Assembly (NCBI GenBank): GCA_002490635.1
Contig: DKUJ01000023.1
Coordinates: forward strand, 29,348 to 93,347
Source: Porphyromonadaceae bacterium UBA7207
Lineage (GTDB): Bacteria > Bacteroidota > Bacteroidia > Bacteroidales > Muribaculaceae
Reading direction: 5' to 3'
DNA: 64,000 nt
The notes beneath the pieces were generated by a model. It was not told the origin of the DNA. It was given only the letters and a program-made list of their open reading frames with translations, and did not search any database. This document shows, piece by piece, positions 1 through 9,709 of this stretch; the first letter of the stretch is position 1, and every line of letters begins with the position of its first letter. Position numbers and translations under genes: made by a program.

Positions 1-735
1 TATCCCTACGGGCGCAGCGCCGACCGGAGGCTCGAGCAGCAGGACGCCTATCTGCGCCTGGACCGCAATATTGAACAGCTCTTCAATGCCATAGACCGAA
101 CCGTCGGTCTCGACCACACCCTGATATATCTCGCCGGTACTCCGGCACCGCCGCAGACACCCCGCGACGACCCTAAATGGAGGGTTCCGGCAGGTGAGTT
201 CTCGACACGCCGCGCAGCCTCGCTGCTCAACATATATCTTATGGCTATCCATGGAAACGGTGACTACGTGGCCGGATTCCATGGCGGCAGACTATACCTC
301 AACCAGCGCCTGCTGAAGGAGCGGAACCTCGACATCGAGGCTGTGAGCAGCGATGCCGCAGCATTTCTGCGCCGTATGACAGGTGTGGACCGTGCATATA
401 CAGCCGGCGACATCGCCGCAGGACGGGCCGGAGAAAATGCCATGAGCCTGCGGCGCAACACCTTCATGCCCACGGCTCCTGAAGTGACACTGGTGGTCGC
501 TCCAGGTTTTGAGATTGTCGACGATTTCGAAAGCCCAGGCACCGGAGCCGACACTCCGCGTTACACAAGACGCGCGGGAAGTTCTGCGGCCCCGTTTTTC
601 ATTGTAGCTCCGCAGCTGGAAGCCCGCCGCATCGACGTCCCCGCCGACGCGCGTGCCATAGCACCTACAGTGGCCCGCGTGCTAAGGATACGCTCGCCCA
701 ATGGCGCCGAGACCATGCCGATAAGTCTCCGCTGA
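1..735 (+). CDS. Alkaline phosphatase family protein, C-terminal part
   Basis: The reading frame is open from the first base, so only the last 244 residues are present and the start lies outside the window. The segment reads like the C-terminal portion of a type I phosphodiesterase/alkaline-phosphatase-fold protein: a helix with DRNIEQLFNAIDRTVG, then the strand LDHTLIYLAGT, then a long insert with ARRAASLLNIYLMAIHG-like residues and a late strand containing APGFEIVDDF. The metal ligands of the superfamily would be mostly upstream and cannot be checked. It ends 57 bases before secA on the same strand and could share its transcript. Substrate unknown; the family call rests on overall pattern only. 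Confidence 0.6.
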   Translation, partial: YPYGRSADRRLEQQDAYLRLDRNIEQLFNAIDRTVGLDHTLIYLAGTPAPPQTPRDDPKWRVPAGEFSTRRAASLLNIYLMAIHGNGDYVAGFHGGRLYLNQRLLKERNLDIEAVSSDAAAFLRRMTGVDRAYTAGDIAAGRAGENAMSLRRNTFMPTAPEVTLVVAPGFEIVDDFESPGTGADTPRYTRRAGSSAAPFFIVAPQLEARRIDVPADARAIAPTVARVLRIRSPNGAETMPISLR

Positions 736-792
736 GCCACAAAAGGCTGGAGAGTGTATTCTCACATAATAAGAAAAAAAGACCACAACATA

Positions 793-3700
793 ATGTCATT
801 CAGCAATATCATAAAGAAAATCTTCGGCGATAAGAGCAGCCGCGACCTCAAGGCCATTCGCCCGATTCTCGACAAAATAAAACAGGAGATGCCCAAGGTG
901 GCGCAGATGGACCTCGACCAGCTGCGCGCACAGATAGATAGCGTAAGAGCCGATATAGCAAAGGCCACAGCCAACGACCAGGAGCAGATTGACAAACTGC
1001 GCAAGGATGTCGAATCGCTGCCGTTCGACAAACGCCAGCCCGTGTGGGACAAAATCGACGAGCACGAGAAGAAGATACTCGACATCCTCGAGGACCAGCT
1101 CAACTCGCACCTTCCCATCGTATTCGCCGTAATGCGCGAGACCGCCGCCCGCTTCGCAGCAAACGAAACCGTGACAGTCACCGCAACCGATTTCGACCGC
1201 GAACTTGCCGGCACCGGCCACCAGTTCGTGACCATCGAAGGCGACAAGGCTATCTGGAAAAACCACTGGATGGCAGGCGGCAACGAGATAAAATGGGACA
1301 TGGCGCACTACGATGTGCAGCTAATCGGTGGCATCGTCCTGCACCAGGGCAAGATTGCCGAAATGGCAACCGGCGAAGGCAAGACACTGGTGGCTACATT
1401 GCCGGTATTCCTGCGATCGCTGGCGAAGAGAGGCGTGCATGTGGTAACTGTCAACGACTATCTCGCCAAGCGAGACTCCGAATGGATGGGCCCGCTGTAC
1501 ATGTTCCACGGCTCGAGTGTGGACTGCATCGACAAAACCGAACCAAACTCACCCGAACGCCGCAAGGCCTACGAGTGCGACATCACATACGGCACCAACA
1601 ACGAATTCGGCTTCGACTATCTGCGCGACAACATGGCCATGAATCCGCTTGACCTGGTGCAGCGTAAACACTACTATGCAATCGTCGACGAGGTCGACTC
1701 CGTGCTTATCGACGACGCCCGTACTCCTCTCATCATATCCGGCCCGGTGCCGCGCGGCGACGACCAGCTCTTCAACGAGTACAAGGCCAATGTGGAGAAA
1801 GTGGTCAAGGCCCAGCAGCGTCTGGTTACCGGAATCCTTGCCGAGGCCAAAACCAAACTGGCCTCCGAAGACAAGGAGACGCAGAAAGAAGGCGCCATAC
1901 TTCTGTTCCGCGCTTTCAAGGGTCTGCCGAAGAACAGCGCTCTGATTCGTTTCCTTAGCCAGGAAGGCATGAGGAATCTGCTTCTGCAGACCGAAGGCCA
2001 CTACCTGCAGGACAACTCCCGCGAGATGCCATTCATAACCGATCCTCTGTATTTTGTGATCGACGAAAAGAACCGTTCGGTGGAACTCACCGACAAGGGC
2101 ATCGATGAACTCACAGGCCATAGCCAGGACCCCACATTCTTTGTCCTGCCCGATATCGCCGCACAGCTCAGCGAACTGGAACATATCGCCGACCCTGTGG
2201 AGAAGCAGAACAGGAAGGATGCGCTTATGGCCGAATATGCCGTGAAGAGCGAACGTGTGCACACAGTCACACAGCTGTTGAAGGCATACACTCTTTTCGA
2301 CCGCGACATCGAATATGTTATCGACGATAACAAGATAAAAATCGTCGACGAGCAGACCGGCCGCATCATGGAAGGACGCCGCTATTCCGACGGTCTGCAC
2401 CAGGCCATCGAAGCCAAGGAAGGTGTGAAGGTGGAGGCCGCCACACAGACTTTCGCCACCATCACACTGCAGAACTACTTCCGCATGTACCACAAGCTCG
2501 CCGGCATGACCGGTACCGCCATAACCGAGGCCGGCGAGTTCTGGGACATCTACAAGCTCGATGTGGTGACTATCCCGACAAACCGTCCGATTGCGCGCTT
2601 CGACCTCAACGACCGCGTGTACCGCACCAAGAAAGCCAAATACCGTGCAGTTATCGAGGAGATTGTAACCCTGGTGAACGCCGGTCGTCCGGTTCTGGTG
2701 GGCACCACGAGTGTGGAAATCTCGGAACTGCTCTCCAAAATGCTGCAGATGCAGAAAATTCCGCATCAGGTGCTCAATGCCAAACTCCACCAGCGTGAGG
2801 CCGAGGTTGTGGCATTGGCAGGCCGCAAGGGCGCCGTTACAATCGCCACCAACATGGCAGGTCGAGGCACCGACATCAAGCTCACTCCCGAAGTGCGCGA
2901 AGCCGGTGGTCTGGCGATTATAGGTACGGAACGCCACGAAAGCCGCCGTGTCGACCGCCAGCTGCGCGGCCGCTCCGGTCGCCAGGGCGACCCGGGTTCC
3001 TCGGTGTTCTTCGTGTCGTTCGAGGACTCGCTCATGCGAATGTTCGCTTCCGACCGTGTTGTCAAGATGCTCGACAGCCTCGGACTCAAGGAAGATGAGA
3101 TGATTGAGCACTCGATGGTGAACAACGCCATCGAGAAAGCCCAGAAACGTGTGGAGGAAAACAACTTCGGCATCCGCAAGCGTCTCCTCGAGTTCGACGA
3201 CGTGATGAACAAGCAGCGAAGCTACATCTATGAGCGTCGCCGCCACGCAGTACTCGGCGAAAGAATAGGTGTCGACATTCTCAATATGCTCTACGATACT
3301 GTGGAAAACATCGTAATGAGCAACGAGGCCGCCAACGCATATCCCGACCTGTGCACCGAACTCTTCCGCGTGCTGGCCATAGAGGCTCCCTTCACCGAAA
3401 GCGAATATGCCAACATGTCGCGCGAGGAAAAGGTAGAACGACTGCATGATGCCGCGGTGGCCGCTCTCGACCGTAAGAGCGAGCGTATCCGCGAAATCGC
3501 TCTGCCCATTCTTTCCCGTATGGCCGAGACAACCGACTACGACGGCCTTGTGCTGGTGCCAATCACCGACGGAAAGCGTGTGTTCAATCTTCGTGTCGAC
3601 CTCCGCGCCGCAGTGGAGTCGGAATGCAGGAATATCATAAAGGAATGGCACAAGGCGCTGATGCTGGTAACAATCGACGAGCTGTGGAAAGAGCACCTGC

Positions 3701-4143
3701 GCGAACTCGACCAGCTGCGCCAGTCGGTTCAGAACGCTGCCTACGAGCAGAAAGACCCGCTGGTGATATACAAGGTTGAGTCGTTCCACCTCTTCGAGAA
3801 TATGCTCAGCGAACTCAACGTGAAGGCAGTGTCGGCGCTCATGCGCGGACAGATTGCCGTGCGCACCCATGAACCGGCTCCCGAACAGCCCGAGGATGCA
3901 CCTCAGCCCAGGCCCGAGCCTGAGCTGAAGGAAACCAAGGCCGAGCTGCCACGCCGCCAGAACTACCGCGAGACCAAAGAGGAGCTTCCCGGCAGCAGCG
4001 AGCAGCGGGAGGCCGCTTCGGCAAGGCAGGGCGAACAGCAGAAGACCATGCCAGCCAAGGCTGCGCCGAAGGTCGGACGCAACGACCCCTGCCCGTGCGG
4101 CTCGGGAAAGAAGTTCAAGAACTGTCACGGCAGAGGCCTGTAA
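793..4143 (+). CDS. secA: Preprotein translocase ATPase SecA
   Basis: SecA is the cytoplasmic motor that drives unfolded preproteins through SecYEG. The product is 1116 residues, long as is usual in Bacteroidota. The Walker A motif MATGEGKT lies near residue 192, the DEAD-type Walker B DEVDSVLIDDARTPL near 300, and the second helicase lobe carries TNMAGRGTDI and RQLRGRSGRQGD. The tail is a charged, proline- and glutamate-rich linker ending in a SEC-C zinc motif (C1100, C1102, C1111, H1112) that binds SecB or lipids in other bacteria. A GTG 39 bases upstream also opens the frame, but the ATG at 793 gives the normal MSFSNIIKKIFG start. A terminator hairpin follows. Confidence 0.98.
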   Translation: MSFSNIIKKIFGDKSSRDLKAIRPILDKIKQEMPKVAQMDLDQLRAQIDSVRADIAKATANDQEQIDKLRKDVESLPFDKRQPVWDKIDEHEKKILDILEDQLNSHLPIVFAVMRETAARFAANETVTVTATDFDRELAGTGHQFVTIEGDKAIWKNHWMAGGNEIKWDMAHYDVQLIGGIVLHQGKIAEMATGEGKTLVATLPVFLRSLAKRGVHVVTVNDYLAKRDSEWMGPLYMFHGSSVDCIDKTEPNSPERRKAYECDITYGTNNEFGFDYLRDNMAMNPLDLVQRKHYYAIVDEVDSVLIDDARTPLIISGPVPRGDDQLFNEYKANVEKVVKAQQRLVTGILAEAKTKLASEDKETQKEGAILLFRAFKGLPKNSALIRFLSQEGMRNLLLQTEGHYLQDNSREMPFITDPLYFVIDEKNRSVELTDKGIDELTGHSQDPTFFVLPDIAAQLSELEHIADPVEKQNRKDALMAEYAVKSERVHTVTQLLKAYTLFDRDIEYVIDDNKIKIVDEQTGRIMEGRRYSDGLHQAIEAKEGVKVEAATQTFATITLQNYFRMYHKLAGMTGTAITEAGEFWDIYKLDVVTIPTNRPIARFDLNDRVYRTKKAKYRAVIEEIVTLVNAGRPVLVGTTSVEISELLSKMLQMQKIPHQVLNAKLHQREAEVVALAGRKGAVTIATNMAGRGTDIKLTPEVREAGGLAIIGTERHESRRVDRQLRGRSGRQGDPGSSVFFVSFEDSLMRMFASDRVVKMLDSLGLKEDEMIEHSMVNNAIEKAQKRVEENNFGIRKRLLEFDDVMNKQRSYIYERRRHAVLGERIGVDILNMLYDTVENIVMSNEAANAYPDLCTELFRVLAIEAPFTESEYANMSREEKVERLHDAAVAALDRKSERIREIALPILSRMAETTDYDGLVLVPITDGKRVFNLRVDLRAAVESECRNIIKEWHKALMLVTIDELWKEHLRELDQLRQSVQNAAYEQKDPLVIYKVESFHLFENMLSELNVKAVSALMRGQIAVRTHEPAPEQPEDAPQPRPEPELKETKAELPRRQNYRETKEELPGSSEQREAASARQGEQQKTMPAKAAPKVGRNDPCPCGSGKKFKNCHGRGL

Positions 4144-4160
4144 AACCTTAACAACTGCCC

Positions 4161-4199
4161 GCAGGGCGGAATGTCGCCCGGCATTCCGCCCTGCCTTTT
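4161..4199 (+). terminator. Rho-independent terminator after secA
   Basis: A perfect 13-base inverted repeat (4161-4173 with 4182-4194, 8-base loop) is followed by TTTT at 4196-4199. It sits 17 bases after the secA stop and 9 before the next start, so it should separate secA from tamL at least partly. Confidence 0.8.
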
Positions 4200-4207
4200 G
4201 CACTCTG

Positions 4208-6562
4208 ATGACTGTGTTTATGCAATCCATGTCCAAGGTTGTCGCCTCGGTTGCGCTTTTTGCCGTGCTCCTGCTTGCGTCGGGATGCTCGTCGGTGAAG
4301 CACGTGCCCGAGGGACAGTATCTTCTGGATAAGGTAAGCATTGCCATCGATGGCGACAACGAGGATATCGACCGCACCGAGCTGTCCAATTTCCTCCGCC
4401 AGCATCCCAACCATAAGGTGCTCGGGTTCGCCAAGCTTTCGCTCGGAGCCTACAGCCTGTCGGGAAAGGATTCCACCAAATGGTACAACAAGTGGTTGCG
4501 CCGGGTGGGGCAGCCTCCGGTGATTTATAGCTCCGAGCTGACAGAAGGCTCGCGCCGGCAACTGCAACAGGCTCTGGTCAACAAGGGCTACATGGAAGCG
4601 AAAGTGGCTATCGATACCATAGGCGATGCCCGCCGGCGGCGCATGCATGTGAAATACACCATTGTCCCCGGAGAGCCGCGCCGCATCGAGAGCGTGGGCT
4701 ACAACATTGCCGATACTGCCGTGCGGCGCCTGGTAATGGATTCGCGCGACCAGAGCAGCCTGCGGCCTGGTATTTTCTTCGACCGCAACGTCCTCGACGG
4801 CGAGCGCACCCGCATTACGCGCCTGCTGCAGAACAGCGGCTATTACCGTTTTTCGCGTGAGTGTGTGAACTTCACCGCCGACACCGTGGCCGGCAGCAAA
4901 CTCGTGGGGCTGACCGTGAACGTGATCGACGCCTTGCCCGAAACCGCCACTGAGGCCACGCGCATTCCGCACAGAAACTATATTGTACGGAATGTTACGT
5001 TCGTAATCGATACCGACCTGGGACCGGCATCGGCGGCGCAGACAGATACTGTCTATTACCGCGGCTCGACGTTCATCTACGGTAAGGACCGTTATCTGCG
5101 TCCGTCGCTACTCGACCAGATGTGTTATTTCAGCCCCGGGGATCCTTACCGTGCCAACGATGTCGAACGCACCTACGAAGCCCTCGGACGCCTGTCGATT
5201 GTCAAATTCATCAACATAGAGCTTCGCCCGGCAGGGTCTGTTGCCGATGTGGGACTGCTTGACGCTTACATTTTTCTCTCAAGAAACAAAAAGCAGAGCA
5301 TCACCGCCGAACTCGAAGGAACGAACAGCGAGGGCGATCTGGGTTTCGGCATAGGCCTCGGCTACCAGCATCGCAATCTTGCCAAAGGCTCAGAACAACT
5401 CGGCGTGAAGTTCCGGGCCTCCTACGAGAGTCTTTCCGGCAAGGTGGAAGGGCTTGTCAACAAGCGCTATTCCGAATACGCCGGAGAAGTGGGGCTGACT
5501 TTTCCGCAGTTCGTTTGTCCTTTTCTCACAAGAAGTTTCAAACAGAAGGTTCTGGCCAGTACCGAGTTCGCGCTGTCGTTCAACTATCAGGAACGTCCCG
5601 AGTACACCCGTGTGATTGCCGGTGCCGCCTGGAAGTGGAAATGGCAACAGCAGCGCCACGGCGGGGTTCGCAGGCAGACGTACGACCTCATCGACATCAA
5701 CTACGTGCGCATGCCTCGCTCTACGCTCGACTTCCTCGACGAAATAGCGCCCGACAATCCGCTGCTGCGCTACAGCTACGAGGACCACTTCATCATGCGC
5801 ATGGGATACACCTACAGCTATACCAACCGGCGCATTCCGCAGGCTACAGCCTTTGGGAAAACAGAACTGCAGCCGGTTGTTACCTCGCTGAGGGCTTCGG
5901 CCGAGACTGCCGGCAATCTGCTGTATGCGATTTCAAGCCTCTGTGGACAGAAACGCTCCGACGGAGTGTACAAGGTGCTGGGAATACAATACGCCCAGTA
6001 TGTGAAGGCCGAGGCCGACTACACAATTACCCGGAATTTCGACCGCCGCAACTCGCTCAGTTTCCATGTAGGAGCCGGCATAGCCTATCCTTACGGGAAC
6101 TCCGGCATGGTGCCATTTGAAAAACGTTTCTATGCAGGAGGCGCCAACGGAGTGCGAGGGTGGGGTGTGAGAACCCTCGGTCCGGGCAGCTACGATGCCC
6201 GGAACTCGGTTACTGACTTCATAAACCAGTGCGGCGACATAAGGCTCGACCTGAGTGTGGAGTACCGCGCACGGCTGTTCTGGGTGCTCGAAGGTGCCCT
6301 GTTCATCGATGCCGGCAACATATGGACCATCCGCGACTATCCGAGCCAGCCGGGCGGCATGTTCCGATTCAATAGCTTCTACAAAGAAATAGCTGCGGCC
6401 TACGGTATCGGTCTGCGACTGGATTTCACATATTTTCTCCTGCGCCTCGACCTGGGCTTCAAAGCACACAATCCGGCAATGAACCAGGAGCGATGGCCGT
6501 TGTTCCATCCCGATTGGGGACGCGACGCCAATTTCCATTTCGCCGTGGGCTATCCGTTCTGA
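4208..6562 (+). CDS. tamL: BamA/TamA-family outer-membrane lipoprotein (TamL-like)
   Basis: Omp85-superfamily protein of 784 residues. The N-terminus is a lipoprotein signal with lipobox LASGC (Cys27 from the first ATG; ATGs at 4220 and 4229 are equally plausible starts, the last giving Cys20). A POTRA-like region follows (residues about 30-350, including KYTIVPGEPRRIESV), then a C-terminal beta-barrel with the Omp85 lid-type motif GANGVRGWGVR near residue 643 and a final aromatic residue (VGYPF). TamL, the lipidated TamA of Bacteroidota, works with TamB in envelope assembly; the partner is an inference here because no DUF490-type TamB is in view, although an AsmA-like protein lies 3 kb away on the other strand. 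The gph-like gene starts 8 bases later. Confidence 0.8.
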   Translation: MTVFMQSMSKVVASVALFAVLLLASGCSSVKHVPEGQYLLDKVSIAIDGDNEDIDRTELSNFLRQHPNHKVLGFAKLSLGAYSLSGKDSTKWYNKWLRRVGQPPVIYSSELTEGSRRQLQQALVNKGYMEAKVAIDTIGDARRRRMHVKYTIVPGEPRRIESVGYNIADTAVRRLVMDSRDQSSLRPGIFFDRNVLDGERTRITRLLQNSGYYRFSRECVNFTADTVAGSKLVGLTVNVIDALPETATEATRIPHRNYIVRNVTFVIDTDLGPASAAQTDTVYYRGSTFIYGKDRYLRPSLLDQMCYFSPGDPYRANDVERTYEALGRLSIVKFINIELRPAGSVADVGLLDAYIFLSRNKKQSITAELEGTNSEGDLGFGIGLGYQHRNLAKGSEQLGVKFRASYESLSGKVEGLVNKRYSEYAGEVGLTFPQFVCPFLTRSFKQKVLASTEFALSFNYQERPEYTRVIAGAAWKWKWQQQRHGGVRRQTYDLIDINYVRMPRSTLDFLDEIAPDNPLLRYSYEDHFIMRMGYTYSYTNRRIPQATAFGKTELQPVVTSLRASAETAGNLLYAISSLCGQKRSDGVYKVLGIQYAQYVKAEADYTITRNFDRRNSLSFHVGAGIAYPYGNSGMVPFEKRFYAGGANGVRGWGVRTLGPGSYDARNSVTDFINQCGDIRLDLSVEYRARLFWVLEGALFIDAGNIWTIRDYPSQPGGMFRFNSFYKEIAAAYGIGLRLDFTYFLLRLDLGFKAHNPAMNQERWPLFHPDWGRDANFHFAVGYPF

Positions 6563-6570
6563 TTTACGAC

Positions 6571-7224
6571 ATGAAAAGTTATGTTATATTCGACCTCGAC
6601 GGCACTTTGCTGAATACCATCGACGACCTTGCTGCCGCCACAAACCATGCGCTTGAACAATCCGGCTTTCCCACCCATGGCGACTGGGCATATCCTGCCA
6701 TGGTAGGCAACGGGGTAAGAAAACTTATCGAGCGCGCATTGCCCGTCGACGCACGCAGCGAGGAAACAGTGGCTAAAGTGCTGGCGGTATTCACCGAGTA
6801 TTACAGCGGGCATTGCTGCGACGCCACGAAGCCATATCCGGGCATTCCGGAGCTGATTGCCGATTTCACCGCGCGGGGCATCAATCTTGCTGTTACATCC
6901 AACAAATACCAGCAGGCTGTCGACATCATTGTTTCCCACTATTTTCCTGAAGGTAATTTCCGTGCCATCCTCGGCCATACCGATGGAATGCCTCGCAAAC
7001 CGGATCCGTCGATTGTGTTCAAGGCTCTGTCGATGTGTCCGACTCCGAAAGCCGATACATTATATGTCGGCGACTCTGGTGTCGACATGGAAACAGCACG
7101 TCGGGCGTGCATAGAAAGTGTGGGCGTGAGCTGGGGCTTCCGTTCCATAATAGAGCTGAAAGATGCCTATGCCGACCACATCGTGTCCACACCCTCGCAG
7201 ATAGCCGACCTCGTGCTGGGCTGA
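6571..7224 (+). CDS. gph: HAD-superfamily phosphatase, phosphoglycolate phosphatase-like
   Basis: A 217-residue soluble HAD hydrolase. Motif I is FDLDGTLLNT with nucleophile Asp8 and acid Asp10, motif II is VTSNK near residue 108, motif III lysine lies in RKPDP near 140, and motif IV is VGDSGVDM at 166-173. The helical cap inserted after motif I places it in the Gph/PGP group, which dephosphorylates 2-phosphoglycolate; other small phosphoesters are possible. The frame extends upstream to 6493, but that part overlaps tamL; the ATG at 6571, 8 bases after the tamL stop, gives a start typical of the family. Confidence 0.85.
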   Translation: MKSYVIFDLDGTLLNTIDDLAAATNHALEQSGFPTHGDWAYPAMVGNGVRKLIERALPVDARSEETVAKVLAVFTEYYSGHCCDATKPYPGIPELIADFTARGINLAVTSNKYQQAVDIIVSHYFPEGNFRAILGHTDGMPRKPDPSIVFKALSMCPTPKADTLYVGDSGVDMETARRACIESVGVSWGFRSIIELKDAYADHIVSTPSQIADLVLG

Positions 7225-7256
7225 AATGTCAGTTATGCCCTGATATGCGTTGTGCT

Positions 7257-7892
7257 TTACGGTTCTCTGAAGAACCAGGTGAACGACACTCCGCCGCTGT
7301 AGTTGTTCATCTTCGTGGATGACAATGAATACTGAGGCAGAAGACCGCATTTCAGCCATATGCCGCACATGGCGTTCTGCTGGCGGAATGTTATGCCGCC
7401 TTGTGCGAGAACGTCGCAGTGGCGGATGTTTCTTGCTATATCCGATACTTCCGGTCTGCTGAAATATCGCACTGCATCGGCGTTGAAGCCAGTGCCGGCA
7501 TAGACTCCCAGATGGAAATCCCTGACCGGAAATTCCCAACCGGCAAGGGCGTCGATGTCGATAGGCAGTCGGTTGTATTGCCTGCCGTTTATCCGCTCGT
7601 CGGCCATGCCGTCGAATTTTGAGCCGCAGAAACCTATGCCCGCATTTCCCTGGATATAGAATCCGTATGATAATGGCATCCGTACGGCACCACCCACCAT
7701 GCCTCCGAAGCCCCAGGCCATCCCTTCCGATGCCAGTGAGTGTGCGGAACCGTTTCCGATAAAGGAAGCATATACGCCGAATACAGGTTCTGCGGCATGC
7801 ACGCTGTCAGGTATGGAACATATTACCGATAAAATGCATGCCCGAAGTACATTGTTTAGAGCTTTGCGAGTCATTCCAGATATCCGTTCCAT
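7257..7892 (-). CDS. Predicted small outer-membrane beta-barrel protein
   Basis: A 211-residue protein starting with MERISGMTRKALNN, then a hydrophobic signal segment ending HAAEPVFG. The rest is strand-rich with alternating aromatic and glycine residues (FYIQGNAGIGFCGS, DFHLGVYAGTGFNAD, GGVSFTWFF) and ends close to an aromatic residue, as porin-like barrels do. I do not recognise a named family. The ATG at 7892 is preferred because a TATCTTTG promoter box lies 25 bases upstream; the ATG at 7874 would give a more usual signal-peptide length. It faces the gph-like gene tail-to-tail with 32 bases between. Confidence 0.6.
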   Translation of the reverse strand: MERISGMTRKALNNVLRACILSVICSIPDSVHAAEPVFGVYASFIGNGSAHSLASEGMAWGFGGMVGGAVRMPLSYGFYIQGNAGIGFCGSKFDGMADERINGRQYNRLPIDIDALAGWEFPVRDFHLGVYAGTGFNADAVRYFSRPEVSDIARNIRHCDVLAQGGITFRQQNAMCGIWLKCGLLPQYSLSSTKMNNYSGGVSFTWFFREP

Positions 7893-7917
7893 CTTTATAG
7901 CGTGTTTGATACAACCG

Positions 7918-7925
7918 CAAAGATA
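7918..7925 (-). promoter_or_regulatory. Bacteroidota -7 box for the outer-membrane protein gene
   Basis: Reading on the minus strand this is TATCTTTG, matching TAnnTTTG. No clean TTTG -33 element is present. The predicted leader is about 20 bases, which supports the ATG at 7892. Confidence 0.5.
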
Positions 7926-7958
7926 TAACAACAACTGCAATTATGAAACACGACCTCT

Positions 7959-9020
7959 CTAAATAAGGTCGGTGAGGATGTCGAGGGCGGTGCGGATGTC
8001 GTTGTCGGAGGTGGCGCAGTCGATAACCGGCTCACCGGCATTTTTCAGCAAGGTGAAGTTTACGGTCTTTTTCGCAGTGTTCTTTTTGTCGCTGTGCATG
8101 AAACCGAGCAGTTCGGGGTAGTCGGAGCATTTGATGCCGGGGGAGCCGTAGTGGCTGCGTACATAGGCCGCGAGTGGATAGAGCAGTCCGGTGCCCACGC
8201 CGAGTTTCATGTGCGAGAGAATAAGGGCCACCACCATGCCGTAGGCTACAGCGTAGCCGTGGGGTATAGGTTTGCCACGGCGCATGGCCAGCGACTCGAA
8301 CGCATGTCCGGCAGTGTGTCCGAGGTTAAGGCTTTTGCGCAGGCCTTTTTCATGCGGGTCGGCGGCGACAATGCCCGCTTTCACATTGCATGAGCTGCGC
8401 AGCAGCGGTAGCATGTTGCCGGAGGCGAGGTCGGCAACGGGGTCGAAGTCGAGGGCTTTGTGTGTGGCTTCGGAGCTGCTGAGGAGGGCGTGCTTGAGCA
8501 TTTCCGCATAACCCGATAGTATCTGTTCCGGGGGCAATGTGGCGAAGAACGTATCGGAGATTATAGTGGCTGCAGGTGCGGCGAATGTTCCTATCTGGTT
8601 TTTGAGGCCACCGAAATCTATTCCCGTCTTTCCTCCGAAGGAGGCATCGACTGCGCCGAGCACTGTTGTGGGAATGTTCACATAGTCCATTCCGCGCTTG
8701 AAGGTGGCGGCAGCGAAGCCTCCAAGATCGGTTACGACACCTCCGCCGATGTTAACAAGCAGTGAGCGCCGTGTGGCGCCTGCGCTTTCGAGTTCCGTCC
8801 AGAGATTCGAGAGTGTGGCGAGGTTTTTGTTCTCCTCTCCCGCAGGCATGGTCCAGTTGCGTGCCTCGGCAAGTATTGTGGAGGAGGCTGCGAGTACGGG
8901 TAGTGCCAGTGTGGCTGTGTTGCTGTCGGTGAGCGTGTGCACCGACGCGTAGTTTCTGCCTTGGCAGAAGGTGTCGAAGGCCGGGCCTGGTCCGGCGCTG
9001 AAAATCAGTTCCGTGTTCAT
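7959..9020 (-). CDS. aroB: 3-dehydroquinate synthase
   Basis: Converts DAHP to 3-dehydroquinate, the second step of the shikimate pathway, using NAD and a divalent metal. The 353-residue length is normal. The NAD-binding glycine segment GGGVVTDLGGF is at residues 92-102, followed by NIPTTVLGAVDASFGGKTG, which holds substrate-binding residues. The zinc ligands expected for the family are seen as Glu173 (YAEMLKH), His235 (LGHTAGHAFE) and His254 (IPHGYAV). It overlaps the upstream HAD gene by 4 bases (ATGA), and is the last gene of a four-gene minus-strand run beginning near 13.9 kb. Confidence 0.96.
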   Translation of the reverse strand: MNTELIFSAGPGPAFDTFCQGRNYASVHTLTDSNTATLALPVLAASSTILAEARNWTMPAGEENKNLATLSNLWTELESAGATRRSLLVNIGGGVVTDLGGFAAATFKRGMDYVNIPTTVLGAVDASFGGKTGIDFGGLKNQIGTFAAPAATIISDTFFATLPPEQILSGYAEMLKHALLSSSEATHKALDFDPVADLASGNMLPLLRSSCNVKAGIVAADPHEKGLRKSLNLGHTAGHAFESLAMRRGKPIPHGYAVAYGMVVALILSHMKLGVGTGLLYPLAAYVRSHYGSPGIKCSDYPELLGFMHSDKKNTAKKTVNFTLLKNAGEPVIDCATSDNDIRTALDILTDLI

Positions 9021-9709
9021 TGCCCCAGAATATCGGCAAGACGGGCGGCGCAGGCGTCCATCGACGCTATTTCCTCATCGGCGCCGGCAGCCGAAAGACA
9101 CCCCTGCGGCAGGGGGCCGGTGAGGACTCCGATTGTGTAGATGCCTGCTGTCGAAGCCGATTCCACACCCAGTGGAGCATTGTCGATGGCTATGGCTTCG
9201 CAGGCAGCCACACCTCCTTTAAGCAATCCTTTGAGGAATGGTTCGGGCGACGGCTTCCCGTGAACCACATCGTGGGCTGTTACACGGCGGGAGGCCGGAA
9301 ATGCTCCGGGAAAGTCTTTCTCGAGTTTTTCCAGAAGACTTGCCTGTCCGCTTCCGGTTACCAGCACGGGCACTGCACCGGCTGAAACGACGGCCGCGAC
9401 TGCTTCTGTGGCGCCGGCCATAATCGGCGCCGGGCCGAAAGAGGCGAATACTTCGCTTTTGATGGCATACAGGCGTTTCTGTTCCTCAGGGGTGGCGGCT
9501 CTGCCGTACTGCCTGCGGATGAGGATGTCGATAGTGGATGCTCCGGTGCGGCCTTCGTAGCCGAAAAATTCGTCGTATTCGGCATGCAGGCCTTCGCGGC
9601 GGCACATTTCCATCCATGCCCTGGCGTGGCCGGGCATGGAGTCGTAGAGTACGCCGTCCATATCGAAGAGAACGGCTTTTGTTATGTCGGGGAGGTTGTG
9701 TAGTGTCAT
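9017..9709 (-). CDS. HAD-superfamily hydrolase, beta-phosphoglucomutase-like
   Basis: A 230-residue HAD protein with motif I LFDMDGVLYDS (Asp16, Asp18), a helical cap with FGYEGRTGAST, motif II VTGSG, motif III in HGKPSPEPFL and motif IV AIDNAPLGVESA. The cap type and spacing resemble the beta-phosphoglucomutase/sugar-phosphatase branch, so a sugar phosphate or similar metabolite is likely; the sequence does not fix the substrate. It overlaps aroB and the AsmA-like gene by 4 bases each, so the three are probably translationally coupled. Confidence 0.82.
   Translation of the reverse strand: MTLHNLPDITKAVLFDMDGVLYDSMPGHARAWMEMCRREGLHAEYDEFFGYEGRTGASTIDILIRRQYGRAATPEEQKRLYAIKSEVFASFGPAPIMAGATEAVAAVVSAGAVPVLVTGSGQASLLEKLEKDFPGAFPASRRVTAHDVVHGKPSPEPFLKGLLKGGVAACEAIAIDNAPLGVESASTAGIYTIGVLTGPLPQGCLSAAGADEEIASMDACAARLADILGQ

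Noticed and set aside
1549..4434. A 961-residue open frame antisense to secA
   Set aside because: It is the mirror of secA codon use; no family or signal matches, and secA is certain.
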